DNA of 64,000 nucleotides from an uncultured Lachnospiraceae bacterium (GCA_902779305.1 CACZBD010000012.1:47217-111216); one strand, 5' to 3'. Counted from the first letter of the stretch, positions 46,382 to 55,743 are shown. The notes: generated from the sequence alone by a model not told the origin. Numbers and translations are program-made.

Positions 46382-49102
46382 ATGGCCAAAGAACTAGCCA
46401 AAACCTACGATCCCCACGGATTGGAGGAGAGACTGTATAAAAAATGGGAGGAAAAGAAGTATTTTCACGCGGAAGTGGACCGTTCCAAAAAGCCGTTCAC
46501 GATCGTGATGCCGCCCCCGAACATCACGGGAAAGCTGCACATGGGACACGCGTTTGACAATACGATGCAGGATATCCTGATCCGTTTCAAGCGGATGCAG
46601 GGATACAATGCGCTCTGGATGCCGGGTACGGACCATGCGGCGATCTCTACCGAAGTCAGGGTGACGAATGCCCTGAAGGAGGAGGGGATCGACAAAAAGG
46701 AACTCGGACGCGAGGGCTTTTTAAAACGTACCTGGGAGTGGAGAGAGGAATACGGACGCACGATCGTCAACCAGCTGAAGAAGATGGGAACCTCCTGCGA
46801 CTGGGACAGAGAGCGCTTTACGATGGACGAGGGCTGTTCCAAAGCCGTTGAGAAAGTATTTATCGACCTTTACAACAAGGGTTATATCTATAAGGGTAAC
46901 CGGATCGTCAACTGGTGCCCCGTCTGCCAGACCACGATCTCGGACGCAGAGGTGGAATACGAGGAGCAGACCGGCCATTTCTGGCATCTGCGTTATCCGA
47001 TCGCGGGAACGAAGGAAGCCGAGGCGATGCTTGCCGGAAAGAAATGCGAGAACCCCGATGAAAAGAATTACGTGGTCATTGCAACGACCCGTCCCGAGAC
47101 GATGCTCGGCGATACGGCGCTTGCGGTCAATCCGTCCGATGAGCGTTATACATGGCTGAAGGGCAAGAATGTTGTCCTGCCGCTTGTGAACAAAGAGATC
47201 CCGATGGTCGAGGATTCCTATGTCGACAAGGAATTCGGTACCGGCGTTGTCAAGATCACACCCGCGCATGACCCGAACGATTTCGGTGTGGGGCAGCGCC
47301 ACAATCTCGACGTTGTAAACATCATGAACGATGATGCGACGATCAACGAAGCGGGCGGAAAGTATGCGGGTATGGACCGCTACGAAGCAAGAAAACAAAT
47401 GGTCGCCGATCTGGATGCGCTCGGACTGCTCGTGAAGATCGAAGAGCATGTGCACAATGTCGGCACGCATGACCGCTGCGGATGCACGATCGAGCCGATG
47501 GCAAAAAAACAGTGGTTCGTTGCGATGGAAGAACTGGCAAAACCGGCGATTGATGTTTTGAAGAATACCCGCGCGGGCATAGAAGATCCGCACGGAACAC
47601 TGCAATTCGTGCCGGAGTCTTTTGACAAAACGTATTTAAGATGGCTTGAAAATATCCGCGACTGGTGTATCAGCAGACAGTTGTGGTGGGGACACAGGAT
47701 CCCGGCCTATTACTGCGATGCCTGCGGTGAGATCGTTGTCGGAAGCAAAGCGCCGGATGTATGTCCGAAGTGCGGCGGGACTCACTTTACACAGGAAGAG
47801 GATACGCTTGATACCTGGTTCTCCTCCGCGCTCTGGCCGTTTTCGACGCTCGGCTGGCCCGAGAAGACGGAAGAATTGGATTATTTCTATCCGACGGACG
47901 TTCTGGTCACCGGATATGACATCATCTTTTTCTGGGTTGTCCGTATGGTATTTTCCGGCATTGAACATATGGGAAGATCGCCGTTCCATACGGTGCTGAT
48001 CCATGGGCTGATCCGCGACTCACAGGGCCGCAAGATGAGTAAATCCCTGGGGAACGGCATCGATCCGCTCGAAGTGATCGACAAGTACGGCGCCGATGCG
48101 CTGCGTCTTACGATCATGACCGGAAACGCGCCCGGAAACGATATGCGTTTCTATTACGAAAGAGTGGAGAACAGCCGCAACTTTGCCAATAAGGTCTGGA
48201 ATGCATCGCGTTTCATCATGATGAACATGGAAGACGTAACGCTTCAGAAACCTGCGGCAAATGAGCTTGAGAGTGCTGACAAATGGATCTTAAGCAAGCT
48301 CAACAACGTGGTGCGTGATGTGACCGAGAACATGGAAAAATACGAGCTTGGGATCGCGGTGCAGAAGGTCTATGATTTTATCTGGGATGAATTCTGTGAC
48401 TGGTACATTGAGATGATCAAGCCGCGTCTTTATAACACGGATGATGCAGCCGGCAAAAACGCTGCGCTCTATACCGCAAGAGAAGTGCTGATCGATGCGC
48501 TCAAACTGCTCCACCCGTACATGCCGTTCGTGACGGAGGAGATCTTCTGCACGCTGCAGGATGAAGAGGAATCGATCATGATCTCTTCGTGGCCGCTCTT
48601 TAGCGAAGGGCGCGTATTTTCTCAGGAAGAAAAAGCGATCGAGACCATCAAGGAAGCAGTCAGAGGGATCCGGAATGTCAGAAACGACATGAACGTCGCG
48701 CCGAGCAGAAAAGCACAGGTCTATGTTGTAACAACAGATCCGGAAGTCGAAAAGATCTTTACCGACGGCAAACTGTTTTTCGCTACCCTTTCTTTTGCAT
48801 CGGATGTGCTTGTGCAGAAAGATAAGAGCGGGATCGGCGATGACGCGGTTTCCGTCGTGATCGAGCATGCGACGATCTACATTCCGTTTGCCGAACTTGT
48901 GGATCTTGCACAGGAAAAAGCGCGTCTTGAAAAGGAACAGGACCGCTTAAAGAGTGAGATCCAAAGAGCGGAAGGGATGCTGAAAAACGAACGGTTCCTA
49001 AGCAAAGCGCCGGCAGAAAAGGTGGCCGAAGAGAAAGAAAAGCTTGCCAAATATACGCAGATGCTCAAACAGGTTGAAGAGAGAATTGAAAGCCTCTCGT
49101 AA
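46382..49102 (+). CDS. valS: Valyl-tRNA synthetase
   Basis: A 906-aa class I synthetase. The HIGH motif is PPPNITGKLHMGHAFD (about 41-56). An editing CP1 domain carries ATTRPETMLGDTA (about 238), two zinc-finger-like Cys pairs (CPVC about 180; CDACGE...CPKCGG about 443-465) and the KMSKS motif in RKMSKSLGN (about 550-558). The anticodon-binding domain and a C-terminal coiled coil (about 835-906) follow. It charges tRNA-Val and edits Thr. The start is ATG 46382, with GGAGG 8 nt upstream; earlier codons of the open frame lie within the leader structure and are excluded. Confidence 0.97.
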   Translation: MAKELAKTYDPHGLEERLYKKWEEKKYFHAEVDRSKKPFTIVMPPPNITGKLHMGHAFDNTMQDILIRFKRMQGYNALWMPGTDHAAISTEVRVTNALKEEGIDKKELGREGFLKRTWEWREEYGRTIVNQLKKMGTSCDWDRERFTMDEGCSKAVEKVFIDLYNKGYIYKGNRIVNWCPVCQTTISDAEVEYEEQTGHFWHLRYPIAGTKEAEAMLAGKKCENPDEKNYVVIATTRPETMLGDTALAVNPSDERYTWLKGKNVVLPLVNKEIPMVEDSYVDKEFGTGVVKITPAHDPNDFGVGQRHNLDVVNIMNDDATINEAGGKYAGMDRYEARKQMVADLDALGLLVKIEEHVHNVGTHDRCGCTIEPMAKKQWFVAMEELAKPAIDVLKNTRAGIEDPHGTLQFVPESFDKTYLRWLENIRDWCISRQLWWGHRIPAYYCDACGEIVVGSKAPDVCPKCGGTHFTQEEDTLDTWFSSALWPFSTLGWPEKTEELDYFYPTDVLVTGYDIIFFWVVRMVFSGIEHMGRSPFHTVLIHGLIRDSQGRKMSKSLGNGIDPLEVIDKYGADALRLTIMTGNAPGNDMRFYYERVENSRNFANKVWNASRFIMMNMEDVTLQKPAANELESADKWILSKLNNVVRDVTENMEKYELGIAVQKVYDFIWDEFCDWYIEMIKPRLYNTDDAAGKNAALYTAREVLIDALKLLHPYMPFVTEEIFCTLQDEEESIMISSWPLFSEGRVFSQEEKAIETIKEAVRGIRNVRNDMNVAPSRKAQVYVVTTDPEVEKIFTDGKLFFATLSFASDVLVQKDKSGIGDDAVSVVIEHATIYIPFAELVDLAQEKARLEKEQDRLKSEIQRAEGMLKNERFLSKAPAEKVAEEKEKLAKYTQMLKQVEERIESLS

Positions 49103-49114
49103 AACTGATATAAT
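49086..49114 (+). promoter_or_regulatory. Promoter of the DUF342-TPR-GGDEF operon
   Basis: TTGAAA (49086-49091), a 17-bp spacer and a perfect TATAAT (49109-49114). The -35 lies inside the last codons of valS. Confidence 0.8.
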
Positions 49115-49174
49115 ATTATGTTGACTAAACTGTCCTTTACATTGTGACTTTGACGGAAGAAAGGGGAACGTGCT

Positions 49175-50566
49175 TTGGCGCTGAATGCGGATTGCCGTGT
49201 CAAGATTGCAGAAGACCATATGAGCGCGACGCTGTTTCTGACACCGCCTGCGGCCGGGGAATCCTATACGGTCGAAGAACTTGCGGATCATCTGCGCCAT
49301 AACGGCGTCAACAACGGGATCATTTTTTCCGCGCTTGAGGAAATGGTCAAGGAGAACGTTTTCCATAAGGATGTTGTCATTGCGCAGGGAACCGAAGCGG
49401 TTCACGGTATCAACGGATATTATGAGTTCTTCTTCGAACAGGACAACAAGAAGAACAAGCGTCCCCTGATCCGTTCGGACGGTTCGGTGGACTATCAGAG
49501 CATGAGCGTGATCCAGAGCGTGCGCGCGGGTGACAAGCTCGTTACCTATCATCCCGCGGTTCCCGGCACACACGGAATGGACGTGACCGGAAGGGAATTC
49601 AGGGCGCATCCCGCCAAGGACCTGCCTGCCATTCACGGGACCGGATTCGAAACGTCCTATGACGGACTGACCTATACCGCCACCATTGAGGGAAAGGTCG
49701 AATATGACAACTACAAGCTCTTTGTCAGGGATGTGTATGAATTCAAAGGCGACCTGGATCTGATCGTTGGCAAGATCGATTTTCGCGGAGACGTGATCGT
49801 GCACGGCAATGTCTGCTCCGGGACCATGATCCGCGCAAGCAAGAGCATCACGGTCGAGGGAAGCGTGGAAGCGGCAACCCTGATCGCGGACGGAGACATC
49901 GTGCTGAAAAAGGGCATGCAGGGCGGCAAAAAGGCAAAGGTCGTCAGCGGCGGCAGCGTCTACGCGAACTTTATCGAATTCACGGAAGTGGAAGCGAAGG
50001 AAAACGTAGAGGCAAACATCATCATGAACTGTCAGGTGAAAGCGGGACGGGACGTGATCGTATCCGGAAAACGCGGCGCCATGGTCGGCGGAAGGGTATA
50101 CGGCGTCGGTTGTATACAGACCGGGTTTCTCGGAAACGCGGTGGGCGTGCGGACCACGGCGGCAGTCGGCAGGAGCGAAGAGATGGATCGCAGGAGCCAT
50201 TTGCTGAAGGTCAGATGCGATTCGACCAAAGAAAGCCTTGCCAAGACCATGATGGAACTGCAGATGTTCAAGGCGAACGTCGTTGTCAGCGATACGGAAG
50301 AAGTCAGACAGGCAAAACGCAAGCAGTTAGAGCGCAGGAAAGAGCGTGATGAGCGGCTGCTCGAGCATGTGGAAAAGGAACTGTCCTCTATCAACGAGAC
50401 CATGAAGATCGCAACGGAAGCAAAGATCAGTATCAACAATACGGCGTATGCTTCCTCGGTGATCCGGATCGACGATCAGGAGATCGAGTTGAAGACGGAC
50501 GAAACGAATGTGGAATTTTACCGGGAAAATATGATGGAGGGAATCTCCAGGAGGCCGGCAGTATAA
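49175..50566 (+). CDS. DUF342 (FapA-like) protein
   Basis: A 463-aa protein. An N-terminal segment (about 1-100) is followed by a DUF342 core with a beta-helix of Gly/Val/Asp repeats (about 170-330: GDVIVHGNVCSG, SITVEGSVEAATLIADGDIVL, AKVVSGGSVYANFI). A long C-terminal coiled coil rich in Glu/Lys/Arg follows (about 345-430). Members are often called FapA or flagellar assembly protein A, but no flagellar gene occurs here, so a broader surface or polar scaffold role is possible. The start is TTG 49175, preceded by AAGGGGAA. It lies one base before the next gene. Confidence 0.85.
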   Translation: MALNADCRVKIAEDHMSATLFLTPPAAGESYTVEELADHLRHNGVNNGIIFSALEEMVKENVFHKDVVIAQGTEAVHGINGYYEFFFEQDNKKNKRPLIRSDGSVDYQSMSVIQSVRAGDKLVTYHPAVPGTHGMDVTGREFRAHPAKDLPAIHGTGFETSYDGLTYTATIEGKVEYDNYKLFVRDVYEFKGDLDLIVGKIDFRGDVIVHGNVCSGTMIRASKSITVEGSVEAATLIADGDIVLKKGMQGGKKAKVVSGGSVYANFIEFTEVEAKENVEANIIMNCQVKAGRDVIVSGKRGAMVGGRVYGVGCIQTGFLGNAVGVRTTAAVGRSEEMDRRSHLLKVRCDSTKESLAKTMMELQMFKANVVVSDTEEVRQAKRKQLERRKERDERLLEHVEKELSSINETMKIATEAKISINNTAYASSVIRIDDQEIELKTDETNVEFYRENMMEGISRRPAV

Positions 50567-50567
50567 T

Positions 50568-50768
50568 ATGATCAATTTTGAAGAAGAATTAAAGAAATTT
50601 CATCCGAGTATGGAAGTGGACGAGGTGGAAGATGCGGTTTTTGACCATGATCTGACCGACATGACGGACATCATGCTTTCGATCATGCGTCAGGCCAAGG
50701 AACAGGCGCCGCAGACGCAGCCGCCGCAACCGCCACAGCAGCCGATACAGGGGACACCGGTGATCTGA
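50568..50768 (+). CDS. 66-aa acidic protein with Pro/Gln-rich tail
   Basis: A 66-aa protein: the first 45 residues are acidic and probably helical (NFEEELKKFHPSMEVDEVED, then MTDIMLSIMRQ), and the tail is Pro/Gln-rich (PQTQPPQPPQQP). ATG 50568 sits one base after the stop of the DUF342 gene, and the stop is one base before the next start. It overlaps no other plausible gene, and its tight operon position supports it as real. No family is recognised; a linker or partner protein for the neighbours is a guess. Confidence 0.7.
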   Translation: MINFEEELKKFHPSMEVDEVEDAVFDHDLTDMTDIMLSIMRQAKEQAPQTQPPQPPQQPIQGTPVI

Positions 50769-50769
50769 T

Positions 50770-52170
50770 ATGAAATGTTACGTATGTGGGAACCGGCTTT
50801 CGGAACATGACTTTTGTACGGCCTGCGGTGCCGATGTGGGCGCATACAAGAAGATCATGAAGACGTCCAACGCGTTGTATAACGACGGACTCGAAAAAGC
50901 GAAAGTCAGGGATCTTTCGGGCGCAGTCAGCAGTCTGAAACTGAGCCTGAAGTATAATAAACGGAATATCCAGGCCAGAAACCTTCTGGGTCTCATCTAT
51001 TTTGAAATGGGTGAGGCCGTTTCGGCGTTGTCGGAATGGGTCATCAGCAAGAATCTGGAAGGCTCCAAGAACATCGCCGATGACTATATCCGCGAACTGC
51101 AGTCCAATCCGACGCAGCTCGACACGATCAGCACAACGATCCGCAAATACAACCAGGCGCTGAATTACTGCCACATGGATTCGCAGGATCTTGCGATCAT
51201 CCAGCTGAAAAAAGTGCTGTCCGTCAACCAGAACCTGATCGTCGGACACCAGCTTTTGGGTCTTCTTTACATCGCCTCGGAGGATTACCTCAAGGCAAGG
51301 CAGACACTGCTTCGCGCGCAGAAGATCGACAGGAACAATACCACGACGCTGACCTATTTAAGTGAGGTCGACAGGATCCTGCGTGAAAAGGAAGAAAAAG
51401 AGGGCGGCAAAAAGAAGCGCGGCCAGGGAGAAGCGTACAGCTACGTGGTCGACAATGAAATGATCATCCAGCCCGGTTATGCGAAGGAAAAGATCGGGTT
51501 TTCGAGTATCATCAATATCGTGATCGGTATCGTGGTCGGCCTTGCGATCTGCTGGTTTCTGGTGCTTCCCGCAAGGATCCAGAAGGCGACCGCCGAAAAT
51601 GACGAGAAGTTCATCAGCGTCAGCGAGCAGCTGACGGCGGAACAGGCCGATAAGGAAATGGTCAAGGAACAGCTGGCGGAGTCACAGCAGGAAGTGCGGG
51701 ATCTGCAGCAGCAGATCGACGAGATGACGGGTAATGCCGGAACGGTTACGATCAACGACTACTTAAACCAGGCCTGCACGATCTATCTGGAGGAACCGGA
51801 TAATGCGGAAGGGATCATGGAAGCACTCGGAAACATTTCTCCGGATGCGCTTGCCGAAGTATCCTCGACGTTTTCCGATCTTTACAAAAAATTGTACAGC
51901 GCCGCCGGCTTAAAGGCGGTGAAGCAGTATATGGATAAGGGGCGTGCGGCCATGCGCTCCAGCGATTATACCGTCGCGATCGAACAGTTTGAGAAGGCCT
52001 GGGCGCTTGACAGTTCGGACCCGGATATCCTCATGAACATGGCACATGCGTACCGGCAGTCCGGAGATACGCAGAAAGCGGATGAACTCTATATCCAGCT
52101 CATGCGTGATTTTCCCGATTCGCAGAATGCGATCGATGCGGAAGGCTATATCACAGCGCCGGTCGGATAA
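50770..52170 (+). CDS. Zinc-ribbon, TPR and single-TM protein
   Basis: A 466-aa protein. A four-Cys zinc ribbon opens it (Cys3, Cys6, Cys16, Cys19). TPR-like helical repeats occupy about 30-210 (NALYNDGLEKAKVRDLSGAV, ARNLLGLIYFEMGEAVSAL), then a basic KEEKEGGKKKRG stretch. One membrane helix lies at about 246-267, a Gln/Glu-rich coiled coil at about 270-320, and more TPR repeats outside (about 395-460). It looks like a membrane-spanning scaffold with protein-binding repeats on both faces. No catalytic motif is seen. Its operon partners are a DUF342 protein and, 26 nt downstream, a diguanylate cyclase. Confidence 0.82.
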   Translation: MKCYVCGNRLSEHDFCTACGADVGAYKKIMKTSNALYNDGLEKAKVRDLSGAVSSLKLSLKYNKRNIQARNLLGLIYFEMGEAVSALSEWVISKNLEGSKNIADDYIRELQSNPTQLDTISTTIRKYNQALNYCHMDSQDLAIIQLKKVLSVNQNLIVGHQLLGLLYIASEDYLKARQTLLRAQKIDRNNTTTLTYLSEVDRILREKEEKEGGKKKRGQGEAYSYVVDNEMIIQPGYAKEKIGFSSIINIVIGIVVGLAICWFLVLPARIQKATAENDEKFISVSEQLTAEQADKEMVKEQLAESQQEVRDLQQQIDEMTGNAGTVTINDYLNQACTIYLEEPDNAEGIMEALGNISPDALAEVSSTFSDLYKKLYSAAGLKAVKQYMDKGRAAMRSSDYTVAIEQFEKAWALDSSDPDILMNMAHAYRQSGDTQKADELYIQLMRDFPDSQNAIDAEGYITAPVG

Positions 52171-52196
52171 GCTGACCGGAACCGGGGGATAGATGT

Positions 52197-54092
52197 ATGA
52201 AAAATAACCGGATCGCCATTTTTGCCAACGGATGGAGTTTTGAAAACAGCAGCCGGATCCTGCTGGGTGTTTTGGATGCCGCAAAAGCAGACGGTGTGGA
52301 TGTTTTTATCTATCTGACTTATATCCGCTGGGCGGAAGATGATGCGCAGAAGAAAACCCGTCTGAACATTTTCCATCTTCCCGACCCCGCGCTTTATGAC
52401 GGCGCGATCATGCTTTCGAATACGTTCAACATCCCCGATGAGAGCGAGCGGATCAGAAACGTTTTCCAAAAAAGCGGGATCCCGATGATCACAACGGAGA
52501 TCCGTCAGGAGGGAATGGCCTTCGTCGGATCCGATAATTACAGCGGCATGCATGATCTTACCTGCCATTTGATCGAAGAACACGGCGTCAAAAACGTGGT
52601 GTATGTCGGCGGGATCGAAGGAAACGAGGAAAGCCGCATCAGAGGACAGGCGGTCGAGGATGCGCTGAAGGAACACGGCCTTTCCCTGCAGGAACAGGTC
52701 AGCTACGGTTATGAATTTTATATGGCATCGGTTCATGCGGAGGACTGGATCGGGAAGGACAAGCCGATGCCCGATGCATTTATCTGTGCCAACGATCATA
52801 TGGCGCTCGGCATGATCAGCACCTTTCAGAAGCATGGCATTGAGATCCCGCGTGATGTGATCGTTACCGGTTTTGACGCGATCTATGACGGGAAAACCAC
52901 GGATCCGATCTTGGCAACGGTTTCCAGAAAATGGGACGAGATGGGAAAAGATCTCTATGGGGAACTTTGCAAACAGATCGAACACTTTGATCCGGCTTAT
53001 GAACGGATCTACAAAACGAAATTCATTCCTTCCGAAAGCTGCGGCTGTGCGGCCAGTGAAACGGCCAAACAGGAGCGCATCAGAAGACTCAGAAATCTTT
53101 ATTCCGATTCCACAACGGTGGACATCACAAATCTGTTCATTCAGGAACTTGGCGTGACGATTTCCAAGATCGAGAGCAAAGAGGAATTCTTCAGGCAGGC
53201 CGAAAAAGTCTGGCAGCGCTATCATTATATCCTCGGGGATGATTTTTGCATCTGCACGGAGCCTTTGTTTTTTGAACTCGATGACGAGAGCTATCCGAAA
53301 CGGATCAGAGGCTACAGCAGCAATATGGACGTGATCTTGGAGCACAGGAACAGAGAAGGGATCCCGCTTCGGACATTTCAGACCAAAGAGGTCTATCCAG
53401 GCTATGTGAAGGAAGAGGGAAAAGGGAATGTCTATATCATCACGCCGTTAAATTACATGGATTATATCATCGGGTATCTTGCGGTAAAAAACAAACCGGA
53501 AGTACTCTACGATCTGAGACTGATGCGCTGCGTTTCAGGCCTTGATATGCTCTTTGTGCTGGTCAGACAGAGTGTTTTTGCGCATCAGACCAACAGGAAA
53601 CTCAAAGAGATCTATATGACGGATGAGACTACCGGCATGTACAGCAGGGCCGGTTGTGAAAAGGTACTGTATCCGTTCCTGTTCAACGGAAAACATGACG
53701 GGAAGAAGATGATCCTTCTGTTTGTCGATATCGACAGGATGAAGATGATCAATGACGAATTCGGACATCTGAACGGCGATCTGGCGATCCGCGCCACGGC
53801 TTACGCCATGCAGAATGCGCTGCCCAAAGACTGGATCATGTGCAGATACGGCGGGGATGAATTTCTGGCCGCAGGCTTTTATCTTGAAAAGGACGGCGCT
53901 TATTACAGGGAACGGATCCTCGAGGAATTCAACAAGATCAAACAGGGCTTAAAGATCGCCTTTGAACTGTCGATCTCCATCGGCTACTATAACATCGATC
54001 CGAACGACGAGATGATGATCGAAGACTACATCCGTATGGCGGACGAAGCCATGTATGAAGAAAAGAAACGGCATCACGAAGAAGAGGCCTGA
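52197..54092 (+). CDS. LacI-type ligand-binding domain fused to GGDEF diguanylate cyclase
   Basis: A 631-aa protein without signal peptide or membrane helix, so probably cytoplasmic. Residues about 1-280 resemble a LacI/GalR-type periplasmic-binding-like domain without the HTH (IAIFANGWSFENSSRILLGV, FVGSDNYSG, DAFICANDHMALGMI, VIVTGFDAIYDG). A cysteine-bearing CGCAAS segment and a GAF-like middle follow. A GGDEF domain ends the protein, with GGDEF at about 552-556 and DETTGMYSRAG at about 479. The active motif is intact; no RxxD inhibitory site is seen. It likely links a small ligand, perhaps a sugar or nucleoside, to c-di-GMP output. It is last in the operon and ends 3 bp from the convergent PurF-like gene. 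Confidence 0.85.
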   Translation: MKNNRIAIFANGWSFENSSRILLGVLDAAKADGVDVFIYLTYIRWAEDDAQKKTRLNIFHLPDPALYDGAIMLSNTFNIPDESERIRNVFQKSGIPMITTEIRQEGMAFVGSDNYSGMHDLTCHLIEEHGVKNVVYVGGIEGNEESRIRGQAVEDALKEHGLSLQEQVSYGYEFYMASVHAEDWIGKDKPMPDAFICANDHMALGMISTFQKHGIEIPRDVIVTGFDAIYDGKTTDPILATVSRKWDEMGKDLYGELCKQIEHFDPAYERIYKTKFIPSESCGCAASETAKQERIRRLRNLYSDSTTVDITNLFIQELGVTISKIESKEEFFRQAEKVWQRYHYILGDDFCICTEPLFFELDDESYPKRIRGYSSNMDVILEHRNREGIPLRTFQTKEVYPGYVKEEGKGNVYIITPLNYMDYIIGYLAVKNKPEVLYDLRLMRCVSGLDMLFVLVRQSVFAHQTNRKLKEIYMTDETTGMYSRAGCEKVLYPFLFNGKHDGKKMILLFVDIDRMKMINDEFGHLNGDLAIRATAYAMQNALPKDWIMCRYGGDEFLAAGFYLEKDGAYYRERILEEFNKIKQGLKIAFELSISIGYYNIDPNDEMMIEDYIRMADEAMYEEKKRHHEEEA

Positions 54093-54095
54093 ATC

Positions 54096-55529
54096 CTATT
54101 TGCAGTGCCCGCAGGTCCTGCAGTCTCCTTTTTTATCCCAGCAGTAGGTGCAGAGTTTCTCTGCGGGGATCCCCACAGATCTGACCATATCATCCAGACG
54201 GTGGAAGCGGAGCGTCGTAAAGTTCAGCTTCTTTCGGATCGCTTCGATCATGGCCTGATAGCGCTCTCCGTCCGGATCCGCATATTGCGCCAGTGTATTC
54301 TCATCGGGATCATTTCCTTCCAGTTCCCGGATCATGCGCCTCGTGATCAGATCCATCTCGGAATTCGAACGGGAAAAATTCAGGAATTTACAACCGTATA
54401 ACAGCGGCGGACAGGCCGGACGGATATGGACTTCTTTGGCTCCGCTCCGATAGAGAAATTCCGTTGTCTCGCCAAGCTGTGTGCCGCGAACGATCGAATC
54501 GTCGATCAGAAGCAGTTTTTTGTTCCGGATCAGGGAATCCACCGGGATCAGTTTCATGCGTGCAATGAGGTTTCGCTGGTTCTGGTCGGTCGGCATGAAG
54601 GACCGCGGCCAGGTTGGTGTATATTTGATGAAAGGCCTTGCAAACGGGATCCCGGAAGCATTGGCATAGCCGATCGCATGCGCGGTCCCCGAATCCGGCA
54701 CACCGGCAACGATATCCGGCGTCACGTTGTCCCTGCCTGCAAGCAGCTTCCCGCAGTGATAACGCATATCCTCGACATTGACGCCTTCATAGGAAGAGGT
54801 CGGGTAGCCGTAATAGATCCACAGGAACGTGCATATCTTCATTTCCTCTCCGGGCGCTTTCAGTGTTTCCACGCTTTCCGGCGTCACATAGACGATCTCT
54901 CCGGGACCGAGTTCTTTCCGGTCTTCATACCCTAAATTGATATAGGCAAAGCTCTCAAAAGAGACACAGTGTGCATTGTCCTTTTTACCGATCACGACAG
55001 GTGTGCGCCCGTAGAGATCCCTTGCGGCATAGAGGCCGTCCTTGGTCATGACCAGGATCGTCATGGACCCGTCAATGACCTGCTGCGCATGACAGATCCC
55101 GTCCGCGATGGTATCTTCCTGATTGATGATCGAAGCGACCAGTTCCGTCGGGTTGATGTTGGATCCGCTCATCTCGAGAAACTGTGTGCGGCCGTTGGCA
55201 AACGCGTCTGCGACGAGTTCGTCGATATTGTTGATCTTTCCTACGGTGGTAATGGCGTAACTGCCGAGATGGGAGTGGATCAGAAGGGGCTGCGGTTCAT
55301 AGTCGGAAATACATCCGATGCCGATGTTGCCTTTTAAGTCGGTCACATCCCTGTCAAATTTGGTACGGAACGGCGAATTCTGGATATTGTGGATCGCCCG
55401 GTCAAATCCCTTTTCTCCGTATACGGCCATGCCGCCTCTTCTGGTACCGAGGTGGGAATGGTAATCCGTCCCGAAGAAGAGATCCAGAACACAATCCTGT
55501 TTTGATGCAACACCGAAAAATCCGCCCAT
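54096..55529 (-). CDS. PurF-like amidophosphoribosyltransferase paralogue lacking the catalytic Cys
   Basis: A 477-aa protein of PurF length and order: Ntn-type N-terminal domain (about 1-235) and a PRTase domain with PRPP loop LLLIDDSIVRGTQLGE (about 345-360). The start reads MGGFFG where PurF has M-C-G-x-x-G, so the nucleophile Cys is Gly. The glutamine-site GHxRYST is also absent; GIGCISDYEPQP stands in its place. Cysteines in KICTFLWIYYG, YGCKF and LCTYC align by context with the Fe-S ligands I recall from Bacillus PurF, and more Cys follow to the end. It may use ammonia or have a different role. Start codon and GGGAG site are clear. It lies convergent to and 3 bp from the GGDEF gene. Confidence 0.85.
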   Translation of the reverse strand: MGGFFGVASKQDCVLDLFFGTDYHSHLGTRRGGMAVYGEKGFDRAIHNIQNSPFRTKFDRDVTDLKGNIGIGCISDYEPQPLLIHSHLGSYAITTVGKINNIDELVADAFANGRTQFLEMSGSNINPTELVASIINQEDTIADGICHAQQVIDGSMTILVMTKDGLYAARDLYGRTPVVIGKKDNAHCVSFESFAYINLGYEDRKELGPGEIVYVTPESVETLKAPGEEMKICTFLWIYYGYPTSSYEGVNVEDMRYHCGKLLAGRDNVTPDIVAGVPDSGTAHAIGYANASGIPFARPFIKYTPTWPRSFMPTDQNQRNLIARMKLIPVDSLIRNKKLLLIDDSIVRGTQLGETTEFLYRSGAKEVHIRPACPPLLYGCKFLNFSRSNSEMDLITRRMIRELEGNDPDENTLAQYADPDGERYQAMIEAIRKKLNFTTLRFHRLDDMVRSVGIPAEKLCTYCWDKKGDCRTCGHCK

Positions 55530-55650
55530 AACATGCTCCCGCCGTTTCTGTTGGTTATTTTATCTGTTTCTATAAGTCAAGTCCTGCTTTTTTGCATACC
55601 TGCTGATCGGTATACCGGCGCGGGAAATCCTTGTTTCCCATGCCTAACCT

Positions 55651-55679
55651 AGCATAGCATGCAAAAAGCGGGTTTTCAA
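55651..55679 (-). promoter_or_regulatory. Promoter of the PurF-like gene
   Basis: On the minus strand, TTGAAA (55679-55674), a 17-bp spacer and TATGCT (55656-55651). It gives a leader of about 115 nt, in which no purine riboswitch consensus was recognised. Confidence 0.6.
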
Positions 55680-55734
55680 TTTGAATTATTTTGCGTACTT
55701 TACAAAAATATTGGGAGACTTCTGTGGTATAATC

Positions 55735-55743
55735 TTATTATGG
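55735..55743 (+). promoter_or_regulatory. Extended -10 promoter of the YhhN-family gene
   Basis: TGG directly followed by TATAAT (55738-55743) makes an extended -10 element; no -35 lies at the ideal distance. It gives a leader of about 55 nt to ATG 55807. Confidence 0.55.

Noticed and set aside
49175..50566. Evidence for a flagellar gene cluster
   Set aside because: The FapA-like name alone suggests it. No flagellar structural, export or chemotaxis gene is present in the window.
55530..55644. Purine riboswitch in the leader of the PurF-like gene
   Set aside because: The conserved paired loops and flanking P1 bases of purine riboswitches were not found in the 115-nt leader.
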